In this document: piece by piece, positions 42,840 to 50,483 of the stretch
Layout: every line of letters starts with the position of its first letter
Numbering within the stretch: position 1 is the stretch's first letter
Translations under genes and position numbers: made by a program
Notes under the pieces: generated by a model
Told to the model about the DNA's origin: nothing
The model's database searches: none
What the model saw: the letters and a program-made list of their open reading frames with translations, nothing else
From: an uncultured Lachnospiraceae bacterium
GTDB lineage: Bacteria > Bacillota > Clostridia > Lachnospirales > Lachnospiraceae
Length of the DNA: 64,000 bases
Direction of reading: 5' to 3'
NCBI GenBank assembly: GCA_910579615.1
Contig: CAJTUA010000020.1
Location: 18,334-82,333, forward strand

Positions 42840-44705
42840 ATGATGAACAAAAAACAGAAAAAAATGCTTGCCCGCATTATTTTATCGGCGGTGCTGCTTA
42901 TTATTTTTAAATTGCTCCCGGTTGAAAACAAATACGTGGAGCTTGCGCTGTTTATGGTTCCGTATCTGATTATCGGGTACGATATCCTGAAAAAAGCGGT
43001 GCTCGGGATTTTTAATGGCCAGGTTTTTGACGAGAATTTCCTGATGGCGCTCGCGACGGTCGGCGCGATTATTCTCGGCGAATATCTGGAAGGTGTGGCG
43101 GTTATGCTGTTCTACCAGATTGGCGAGCTGTTCCAGAGCTATGCGGTTGGCAAGAGCCGCAAAAACATTACGGAGCTGATGGATATCCGCCCAGATTACG
43201 CAAATATTGAGCAGGATGGAAAGCTTGTGCAGGTAGACCCGGACGAGGTGGAGATTGGCACGGTGATTGTCGTGCAGCCGGGTGAGAAAGTGCCGATTGA
43301 CGGCGTGGTTACACAGGGCGCATCCTCGCTCAATACAAGTGCGCTGACGGGTGAGAGCCTGCCGCGCGAGGTGAAGGCGGGGGATGAAGTCATCAGCGGC
43401 TGTGTGAACCTCTCAGGGGTACTCTACGTTAAGACGAGCAGGGAATTTGGCGAATCGACGGTTTCAAAAATTCTTGACTTAGTGGAAAATTCCAGTATGA
43501 AAAAATCGCGCTCGGAGAATTTTATCACGCGGTTTGCAAAATATTATACGCCTGCCGTCTGCATTGGCGCGCTGGTGTTGGCATTACTGCCGCCGCTTGT
43601 GAATCTGCTTCTTGGCAATCCTGCTGCCTGGTCGAAATGGGTCATTCGCGCGCTGACAACGCTTGTTATCAGCTGCCCGTGCGCACTGGTGATTTCCATT
43701 CCGCTCAGCTTTTTCGGGGGCATTGGCGGCGCGTCGGCGAAGGGGATTCTGGTGAAAGGCTCCAACTATCTGGAAGCATTGTCGGAGACGAAATATGTGG
43801 TGTGCGATAAGACCGGAACGCTGACGAAGGGCGTGTTTGAGGTGACGCATATTGTGCCGGTGGGGGATATGCCAAAGGAGGAACTGCTGCGGTTGGCGGC
43901 GTATGCGGAAGGGTATTCGAACCATCCGATTAGCCGGAGTTTAAAGGAAGCCTACGGTCAGCCGATTGATACAGCACATGTGCAGGACGTGGAGGAAATC
44001 AGCGGGCATGGCGTGCAGGCGTTTGTGGACGGGAGATGTGTGGCAGCAGGCAATGCAAAATTGATGGAGAGCTTGAAGCTTACCTGTGAGAAGCCGAAAG
44101 AAATCGGCACACAGGTACATGTGGCGGTGGACGGAAGCTATGCGGGCTACATCCTGATATCCGATGTGGTAAAGCCGAATGCGGCGGCTGCGATAATGGG
44201 GTTGAAGGATGCCGGGGTGAACCAGGTGGTCATGCTGACCGGGGACGCAAAGCCTGTGGCACAGGCCGTGGCAAAGGAGCTGGGCGTGGATGTCGTGAAG
44301 AGCGAGCTACTTCCGGCGGATAAGGTGACGGAGGTTGAGGCGCTCCTCGCAAAAAAGGGTGCGAAGGAAAAGCTCGCCTTTGTCGGGGATGGAATCAATG
44401 ATGCCCCGGTACTTTCCCGCGCAGATATCGGGATTGCGATGGGGGCGCTTGGCTCAGACGCGGCGATTGAGGCGGCGGATATTGTTCTGATGGACGATGA
44501 CCCGGCAAAGATTGCGCTGGCAATGCGGATTTCGAGGAAGACGCTGCGCATCGTGCACCAAAATATCGTGTTTGCGCTGGCAGTGAAATTTGCCTGTCTG
44601 GCGTTCGGCGCGGTTGGGTATGTGAATATGTGGTGGGCAATATTTGCGGATGTTGGTGTGATGATTTTGGCGGTATTGAATGCGACGCGGGCGCTGCGGA
44701 GCTGA
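42840..44705 (+). CDS. P1B-type heavy-metal ATPase (Zn/Cd type)
   Basis: The start is ATG 42840 or the adjacent 42843, behind AAGGGGG; 621 residues. It lacks an N-terminal HMA domain. It has the metal channel motif SCPCALVIS (near 280), phosphorylation site CDKTGTLTKG (near 322), SNHPISRSL (HP motif) and VGDGINDAPVLSRADIG. The PCALVISIPLSFFGG context fits the Zn/Cd/Pb exporters more than copper ATPases. It expels toxic divalent metal across the membrane with ATP. Confidence 0.93.
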   Translation: MMNKKQKKMLARIILSAVLLIIFKLLPVENKYVELALFMVPYLIIGYDILKKAVLGIFNGQVFDENFLMALATVGAIILGEYLEGVAVMLFYQIGELFQSYAVGKSRKNITELMDIRPDYANIEQDGKLVQVDPDEVEIGTVIVVQPGEKVPIDGVVTQGASSLNTSALTGESLPREVKAGDEVISGCVNLSGVLYVKTSREFGESTVSKILDLVENSSMKKSRSENFITRFAKYYTPAVCIGALVLALLPPLVNLLLGNPAAWSKWVIRALTTLVISCPCALVISIPLSFFGGIGGASAKGILVKGSNYLEALSETKYVVCDKTGTLTKGVFEVTHIVPVGDMPKEELLRLAAYAEGYSNHPISRSLKEAYGQPIDTAHVQDVEEISGHGVQAFVDGRCVAAGNAKLMESLKLTCEKPKEIGTQVHVAVDGSYAGYILISDVVKPNAAAAIMGLKDAGVNQVVMLTGDAKPVAQAVAKELGVDVVKSELLPADKVTEVEALLAKKGAKEKLAFVGDGINDAPVLSRADIGIAMGALGSDAAIEAADIVLMDDDPAKIALAMRISRKTLRIVHQNIVFALAVKFACLAFGAVGYVNMWWAIFADVGVMILAVLNATRALRS

Positions 44706-44817
44706 CAGGAGAGGAAAGATGGCGCAAGTGCTGCGGCAGGGACGAAGGAGAAGGCACGGGATATGGGGGAGTGTATAATACTGAAAAGAGAAATAAAATG
44801 CGCAAGCTGTGAAGCAG

Positions 44818-44862
44818 AGCTTTCTGATGGAGTGATATTACTCTGTCAGAAAGCTTTTTTTA
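44818..44862 (+). terminator. Rho-independent terminator after the metal ATPase
   Basis: AGCTTTCTGA / TCAGAAAGCT 10-bp stem, continued inside by GAGT/ACTC, followed by a run of eight T residues. Confidence 0.92.
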
Positions 44863-44925
44863 TTAAAACCACCATTTCCATAGCAGAAATTTCACGCATC
44901 GGCACGGATTTAGGGATAAAGCATA

Positions 44926-44954
44926 TGGAAAAAGCACGAAGTTTCAGATATAAT
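44926..44954 (+). promoter_or_regulatory. Promoter of HTH/TPR regulator 2
   Basis: TGGAAA (44926) and TATAAT (44949), 17-bp spacer. The surrounding 50 bp (ATATGGAAAAAGCAC then AGTTTC, and GGTGACAAA downstream) are shared with the promoter of regulator 3 at 47025. The shared block could include an operator for these regulators. Confidence 0.6.
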
Positions 44955-45069
44955 ATAAAATATTAAGGGATTGGTGACAAACACACCAAATACAGAATGA
45001 AATAAAGCGCATGTGGATTTTGTTGGAACAATTTGATAGAACAGTACGGCGGAAAAGAGGTGCAGGAGG

Positions 45070-46959
45070 ATGAAATCGGAGGTTGCGGGAAAACAAATAA
45101 AGGTTTTAAGGAAGAAAAAGAAAATGTCAAGGGACAAACTATGCAAAGGGTTGTGCACGGTTCAGAACCTGTTTCTGATTGAGGAAGGAGAAGGGTTGGC
45201 GGATATGCTTTTGCTGGTCAGTCTGCTGGAACGTTTGGGGAAATCGGCGGAGCGGCTGACATATATTCTGACGGCGGAGGAATACCACAGGTTAGCGCAG
45301 CGCGATAAGATTGAGGAAGCACTGCGTTTCGGGAGGTTATCGGAGGCGAGGGACGCGTTTGTGGAATACCAAAGGGAGAACCCGCCGGGGAAGAACAGGA
45401 TTTTGCATATGTATGAGGAGCGGATTTGCGGGATTTTGGCATTGGAGGAATATGTGAAAGAGATGGGCGGGGATGTCGCCGGGCAGGGGGGATTAGAAGC
45501 CGCTGCCGCATATTTTATGGCTGCAATGAAATGGGCGGATACCTGCGAAGGGCAGTTCGACAGGGCTTTCATCGAGGAGCTTGATGCAGGGGAAAAATTT
45601 CTCTCGATGTTTGAAGTGGAAAACATCCTGCTCTATTTGTATGTACAATGGCTGATGGGAAACAAGGAAGGGCAGATGGAATTATTGGAAGCACTGTATC
45701 GGTACCTTCGGAAAAATATACAGGATGATGAACTGCGCGCGCAGCATTCTGCCAAGATAGGGATGCTGCTCGGCGCGCGGTACCTGGAAAAAGGGGATTA
45801 CAATACGTGTGCAGAGCTGCACGAAGAAATTTTGCAGTTAAACCGGGACAACGGGATGGTAGTCTGTTTGCTGCCGGTAATGGAGCAAATTGTAGCGGCG
45901 TACAAAATGCTGCAGGAAACGGAAAAAATGGAATTTTACACGGTACATAAAGAAAATCTGGAAGGGGTTTTTCAGGAATTCAATGTTTCTTTGGATTGTA
46001 TCAATAAACTGTACTACTCTTGCTGTCTGCGCCAGTATTTCATCGAGGGGGAAATTATTGCGGCGGAACGCAAGTGCAAGGGGATATCGCAGGAAGAATT
46101 GATTGAGGGGATTTACCAGAACAAGGAGAATCTTTCGCGTGTCGAGACGGGGAAAGCGAACTCGGACAGAAAGAAATTTTATCAGTTGATGGGGCGTCTG
46201 GGGGTTGACAAGACGCGCTATAATGGGAATTTGATTACGGATGAATTCCAGCTGCTGAGTCTGGAACGGGATATTGAAAGACATTTGGCAAGGGCGCAGA
46301 CGGAAGAGGTTGTTCGCGAGCTGCGTATGTTGGAAAGTTCTGTGGATATGAAGGAGAAATGCAATCAACAGTTAGTGTTGGGAATCAAGAACAAGGAAAT
46401 GCACCGCAGTGGAGAAATTGGGATAGGGGAGGCACTAGAGCGGGCAAAAGGGTTATTGGAACTGTCGTATCATCTGGATAATACAGAAAAGGGAGGGGAA
46501 CGGTATCGGCGGATACCATTCCAGAATGAGATGTATTTGTTTAACCAAGTTTGCATCCTTTTGCGCAAGGATGGAAGAATTGGAGAAGCCATTGAGATGA
46601 TGGAGCGGATGCTGCGGACGTATGATGCGGTGAAAGAGGATAAGAAATTCCATTTCAGGAATGTCCACTTGTGTGCTATAAATTTATGCCGTTACCTGGA
46701 AATGACAAATCGGTTGGATGAGGCGGAAAAAGTTGCGGATATGCTGATACAGGAGGATTTGGTAAATGGGAAAATTACACAAATTCAAAGGGTATTCGCA
46801 TCAAAATTTGATGTCTTTGAAAAAAGGGGTTTGGTTATGCAGGAGGGAAAAAAGTATTTGCAGAGGGCATATCTTTCGGGTGAGTGGTGTGGTTATAAGA
46901 AAGATTATGAGCGGTTAAAGGGGATAATGGAGAGAATTTATCCAAAAGAACCAGATTAG
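45070..46959 (+). CDS. Two-headed HTH/TPR regulator, paralogue 2
   Basis: A 629-residue cytoplasmic protein; ATG at 45070 follows AAAGAGG with a 9-nt spacer. The N-terminal HTH is AGKQIKVLRKKKKMSRDKLC, followed by NLFLIEEGEGL. A helical-repeat half comes next. A second HTH lies at about 330-385 (EIIAAERKCKGISQEELIEG, NLSRVETGKANSDRKK, MGRLGVDKTRY), then a second helical-repeat half with a conserved FQNEMYLFNQVCILL stretch. Closely similar to the next gene along its whole length and more distantly to the gene at 5821. It is probably a peptide-responsive transcription factor of the RRNPP type; the ligand is unknown. Confidence 0.82.
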   Translation: MKSEVAGKQIKVLRKKKKMSRDKLCKGLCTVQNLFLIEEGEGLADMLLLVSLLERLGKSAERLTYILTAEEYHRLAQRDKIEEALRFGRLSEARDAFVEYQRENPPGKNRILHMYEERICGILALEEYVKEMGGDVAGQGGLEAAAAYFMAAMKWADTCEGQFDRAFIEELDAGEKFLSMFEVENILLYLYVQWLMGNKEGQMELLEALYRYLRKNIQDDELRAQHSAKIGMLLGARYLEKGDYNTCAELHEEILQLNRDNGMVVCLLPVMEQIVAAYKMLQETEKMEFYTVHKENLEGVFQEFNVSLDCINKLYYSCCLRQYFIEGEIIAAERKCKGISQEELIEGIYQNKENLSRVETGKANSDRKKFYQLMGRLGVDKTRYNGNLITDEFQLLSLERDIERHLARAQTEEVVRELRMLESSVDMKEKCNQQLVLGIKNKEMHRSGEIGIGEALERAKGLLELSYHLDNTEKGGERYRRIPFQNEMYLFNQVCILLRKDGRIGEAIEMMERMLRTYDAVKEDKKFHFRNVHLCAINLCRYLEMTNRLDEAEKVADMLIQEDLVNGKITQIQRVFASKFDVFEKRGLVMQEGKKYLQRAYLSGEWCGYKKDYERLKGIMERIYPKEPD

Positions 46960-47024
46960 AGAGAGGCGTTTTGGTAATGTTTGTTTTGATTTTAAATATT
47001 TGTGTAGTTTCAGCGCAAAGTATA

Positions 47025-47053
47025 TGGAAAAAGCACAGAGTTTCGATTATAAT
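47025..47053 (+). promoter_or_regulatory. Promoter of HTH/TPR regulator 3
   Basis: TGGAAA (47025) and TATAAT (47048), 17-bp spacer, in the same conserved block as the promoter at 44926. The promoter was duplicated together with the gene. Confidence 0.6.
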
Positions 47054-47158
47054 GTAAATAATGACAAGAGACTGGTGACAAAAATACAAAAAATATGACA
47101 AAAGGAAGCATATGCAAACGGTATTGGTGCAATATTGCAGAAAAGAGGTGTGAAAAGG

Positions 47159-49033
47159 ATGAAACTGGAAAATGCAGGAAAGCAAATCAAGATTTTAAGG
47201 GAAAAAGTAAAACTATCAAAAAACAAACTTTGTAATGGCCTGTGTTCGGTTCAGAACCTTCTTCTGATTGAAGAAGGGCAGGGATTGGCAGATATGCTTC
47301 TGCTGGTCGGGCTGTTGGAGCGTCTGGGAAAATCGGCGGACCGGCTCACTTATATTTTGACAGCGGAGGAATACCGCAGGCTGGTGCTACGGGATAAGAT
47401 TGAGGAAGCGCTGCGTTTTGGGGAAATATCGGAAGCGCGGGAAACATTTGAGGAATATCGGAAAGAAAATCCGCCAGGGAAAAATAAGATTTTATATATG
47501 TATGAGGAGCGGATTTGTGGGATTCTGGCGTTGGAGGAATACGGGAAAGGGGCAGGTGCCGAAGCACAAAACTGCTTAGAAACGGCTGCGTCGCGTTTTA
47601 TGGCGGCGATTAAACGGACGATTTCCTACAAGGGGGAGTTTGGTGTTGAGCTAACCCAGAAGCTTGATGCAGGAAAGAAGCCTCTTGCGATGTTTGAAAT
47701 TGAAAATATCCTGCTCTATTTGCATGTTCAGTGGTTGATGGGGAAAGGGGATGGGCAGATTGGCTTGTTGGAAGCGCTGTACCGTTATCTGGAAAACAAT
47801 ATGCAGGATGATGAGCTGCGGGGGCAGTATTTTGCCAAGGTAGGGATGCTGCTTGGTGCGCGGTATCTGGAAAAAGAGGATTATGACGCATGTGTGAAGC
47901 TGCATGAGGAAATTCTGTCGTTAAACCGCGAACATGGTTTGCTTGTCTGCGTATTGCCGATATTGGAACAAATAATAACAGCATACAGTAAGCTGCATGA
48001 AATTGAAAAAGTAAAATTCTATACACTACATAAGGAGAATTTGGAGGCGATTTTCCGGGAATTTAAGGTTTCGCCGGATTGTGTGAATAAGTTGTACTAC
48101 ACTTGCTGCCTGCGCCAATATTTCCTTGAAGGGGAGATTATTGCGGCGGAACGCAAGTGGAAGGGGATGCTGCAGGAAGATTTGATTGAGGGAATTTACC
48201 AAAATACGGAGAATCTGTCACGGATTGAGACAGGGAAGGCAAATGCAGACAGGAAAAAGTTCTATCAGTTGATGGAGCGCCTGGGGATTGATAAGACGCG
48301 ATACAATGGGAATCTGATTACAGATGAGTACCAGTTGCTGATATTGGAGCAGGATATTGAGAATCTTTTGGCAAAAGGGCAGTATGAGGAAGCGGATCAT
48401 GAACTGTTTGTGCTTGAAAGATATGTAGATATGGGAGAAGAATGCAATCAACAGCTTGTGTTGGGTATGAAAAACATGGAAATGTACCGGAAGGGAGAAA
48501 TTGGGGTGGAGAAGGCGGCTGCCAGGGCGAAGGAACTGTTGGAGCTGACATACCATTTGGATAACGTGGAGAAGGATGGGGAACGGTATCGGAGAATACC
48601 GTTTCAGAATGAGATGTATCTGTTTAACCAGTTGTGCATTCTTTTATGTAGAAACAGGAAACTTGAAGAAGCGATTGAGATTATGGCGAGGATGATGAGG
48701 ACATATGATGTAGTAAAAGAAGACAGGAAATTCCATTTTAGGAATGTGCATTTATGTGCAATAAATTTTTGTCAGTATCTGGAAATGGCGAATCGTTTGG
48801 ATGAGGCAGAGAAAATTGCAGATATGTTAATACATGAAGATTTGGTAAGTGGAAAGCTTGTATCAATGTATCGGCTATTTGCGTCAAAATTTGATGTTTC
48901 TGAAAAAAGAGGTCAAACTATGGAAGGAGGAGACAAGTGGTTATGGAGAGCCTATCTTTTAAGTGAGTGGTGCGGTTATGAAAAAGATTATGAACGATTA
49001 AAAGAAGTGGTACGAAGAAAGCAGCAGGAATAA
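47159..49033 (+). CDS. Two-headed HTH/TPR regulator, paralogue 3
   Basis: The preferred start is ATG 47159 (GAAAAGG adjacent, AAGAGG further up); 624 residues. Same domain order as its upstream neighbour. HTH 1 is QIKILREKVKLSKNKLCNGL with LLLIEEGQGL. HTH 2 lies near 330-385 (EIIAAERKWKGMLQEDLIEG, NLSRIETGKANADRKK). Two TPR-like halves complete it. It is a tandem duplicate that kept its own promoter. The convergent peptide gene at 49126-49311 ends 92 bp downstream, so regulator and peptide form a likely receptor/ligand pair by position. Confidence 0.82.
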   Translation: MKLENAGKQIKILREKVKLSKNKLCNGLCSVQNLLLIEEGQGLADMLLLVGLLERLGKSADRLTYILTAEEYRRLVLRDKIEEALRFGEISEARETFEEYRKENPPGKNKILYMYEERICGILALEEYGKGAGAEAQNCLETAASRFMAAIKRTISYKGEFGVELTQKLDAGKKPLAMFEIENILLYLHVQWLMGKGDGQIGLLEALYRYLENNMQDDELRGQYFAKVGMLLGARYLEKEDYDACVKLHEEILSLNREHGLLVCVLPILEQIITAYSKLHEIEKVKFYTLHKENLEAIFREFKVSPDCVNKLYYTCCLRQYFLEGEIIAAERKWKGMLQEDLIEGIYQNTENLSRIETGKANADRKKFYQLMERLGIDKTRYNGNLITDEYQLLILEQDIENLLAKGQYEEADHELFVLERYVDMGEECNQQLVLGMKNMEMYRKGEIGVEKAAARAKELLELTYHLDNVEKDGERYRRIPFQNEMYLFNQLCILLCRNRKLEEAIEIMARMMRTYDVVKEDRKFHFRNVHLCAINFCQYLEMANRLDEAEKIADMLIHEDLVSGKLVSMYRLFASKFDVSEKRGQTMEGGDKWLWRAYLLSEWCGYEKDYERLKEVVRRKQQE

Positions 49034-49125
49034 TAGAAGAGGTTATAAAATGATTCTGTCGCATTAGGGTCACGAAAACCGTTAATGCGACAGATAATAT
49101 TTTTGTTGTGTTGTTCGTTGTATAT

Positions 49126-49311
49126 TTATGGGTGTACTTGCATTTCATCACCTTCAAAAATAGTGCCATTCGTCCACGGTGAACCAGGTCCTGCATTGCA
49201 AGTCGAAATCCCCGGCTCTTCCCAATCCTTCGGCAACACATTGCTAACCACTGGAGCAGCAAGCAACGCCAACATGCACAGTGCAACAAACCTCTTTTTC
49301 AAACTCTTCAC
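49126..49311 (-). CDS. Small secreted peptide (61 aa), candidate signal precursor
   Basis: Starts at GTG 49311 with GGAAAGGA 10 nt upstream; the upstream in-frame region has no better start. The product has a typical signal peptide (MKSLKKRFVALCMLALLAAP, cleavage likely just after VVS). A mature part of about 35 residues follows, with one Cys (STCNAGPGSPW) and an acidic end (TIFEGDEMQVHP). No known family. It is convergent with the HTH/TPR regulator and about 1.2 kb upstream of the subtilase gene, repeating the arrangement at 5-8 kb. The tail CN...F.GDE loosely echoes CN...PFGDK of the first peptide. Confidence 0.6.
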   Translation of the reverse strand: MKSLKKRFVALCMLALLAAPVVSNVLPKDWEEPGISTCNAGPGSPWTNGTIFEGDEMQVHP

Positions 49312-49344
49312 GGTTCTCAAATCCTTTCCAATATATCTTTTTGC

Positions 49345-49387
49345 ACAGCAGATACCCTTAATTTGATGATGGCAGGGTATCTGCTGT
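49345..49387 (-). promoter_or_regulatory. 14-bp perfect hairpin in the leader of the second peptide gene
   Basis: Inverted repeat 49345-49358 / 49374-49387 (ACAGCAGATACCCT and its complement, 15-nt loop), 15 bp before the ribosome site of the GTG-started peptide gene. No T-run. It could be a binding site for a dimeric regulator or an RNA structure controlling translation. Confidence 0.6.
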
Positions 49388-49435
49388 ATAGTGAAGTGGC
49401 TACACCCTAAGCTTAACATAAAAGAAAGAAAATTT

Positions 49436-49454
49436 GAATGATTATTTTCTTGAA
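49436..49454. promoter_or_regulatory. GAATGATTATTTTCTT element, copy 1
   Basis: GAATGATTATTTTCTTGAA on the plus strand, about 125 bp upstream of the minus-strand peptide gene. Related copies lie at 49841, 50306-50342 (as an inverted repeat) and 56323. Confidence 0.55.
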
Positions 49455-49751
49455 GCTTTTTGGGGAATAAGCAAATATAGTGTCTGGTAAGGGAATTTTT
49501 TGATGATTTTTCGGGAAAGAAGGAAGTATTTATTGCGATATAAATTCCTGTTATTAAAAATGTAGCAAGATATATTTATAACTGGCTCAAAAAACCTGCC
49601 AAAGCTTTCATACCAACCGAAGATTTTTGCGGAAAAGCCCGAAATTACAGCAATCATAGCAAAGCAGACAGTGAGAAAAACGTATGGTTGCACTACATAA
49701 AATACTGAAAAAAATGTTCGAATGATACATTTTCAAACAGGCTAAAGGTGT

Positions 49752-49860
49752 GCAAATGCCCCGGTTTATAAAAACCAGGGGCATTTGCTATATGTATTTG
49801 TGGATTACGAGTTTAGTTTACCACAAAGGTGAAAAAAAGTGAATGACTAATTTCTTGAAA
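49752..49860 (+). repeat. Hairpin-plus-element repeat, copy A
   Basis: An 11-bp hairpin (GCAAATGCCCC / GGGGCATTTGC, inner GGTTT/AAACC) is followed by TGGATTAC, GTTTAGTTTA.CACAAA and GAATGACTAATTTCTTGAAA. The same order recurs at 56233-56340 at about 70% identity by eye, and a partial copy lies near 50080. The rest of the 1-kb gap (49455-50305) holds no gene I can support, only short frames that may be decayed. Confidence 0.55.
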
Positions 49861-50305
49861 TTTTTAAAAATTTGAAAGAATTTTTGAGCAAGGCGGTGGA
49901 ATGACGGATTTTAAGACGTATTTGTACAAAACGGAAGCCCCAAGGTCGTGAGCGGTTGGGAGGTCGGATGGTGCACGTTATCACAACGAAAGAGGATTAT
50001 TAGCGTTATATTTGCATGAACCGGATAGTGCGAAAATGTGTGTTTTGTCTCGGCGGGATGACGAACCAACGATTGATGGATGAATTAAACTTACCATAAA
50101 AGTGAGATAGATAGAACTGCTGGCTGAGCCTAAATATATTTGCTTGGGCAAAAATAGAATAATTGATTTTTTTACAGAATAAGGGAAAAAGATAGAAAAA
50201 CAGGTATATTCTATTTTCTCAGAGAAACTATATGTCATGATAGGACGGCTTTGAACAAAAGAAGTATAAATATAGAATGATATATATAGTTATATAAAAA
50301 TTCGT

Positions 50306-50342
50306 ATGATTATTTTCTTGATTTTTTTGTGAAAATAATCAT
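50306..50342. promoter_or_regulatory. Perfect 12-bp inverted repeat upstream of the second subtilase gene
   Basis: ATGATTATTTTC (50306-50317) and GAAAATAATCAT (50331-50342) around a 13-nt loop. Each arm is the core of the GAATGATTATTTTCTT element. It lies about 140 bp before the subtilase start, a likely operator for a dimeric or two-headed DNA-binding protein. Confidence 0.65.
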
Positions 50343-50483
50343 TCATTTTTATCATGGAAAATGTTAGCCTATCGGCGTAACACCAAGACACCAAATATGG
50401 CAAAAGAGTAAAACAAATAAAATGCCAGCTTTGGTCACAAAAGTCTGTAAAAATATTTGACAGACGAAGGAAAGGATGGTATT

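Noticed and set aside
44763..44966. 67-codon ORF after the metal ATPase
   Set aside because: It runs through a strong terminator and into the next promoter; no domain.
46977..47057. 26-codon hydrophobic ORF between regulators 2 and 3
   Set aside because: It has a fair ribosome site, but it overlaps the conserved promoter block, and the homologous block before regulator 2 contains no such frame.
49442..49693. Minus-strand 83-codon hydrophobic ORF starting at GTG
   Set aside because: Weak ribosome site and no promoter. The opposite strand reads equally well, so no call was made; it may be decayed sequence.
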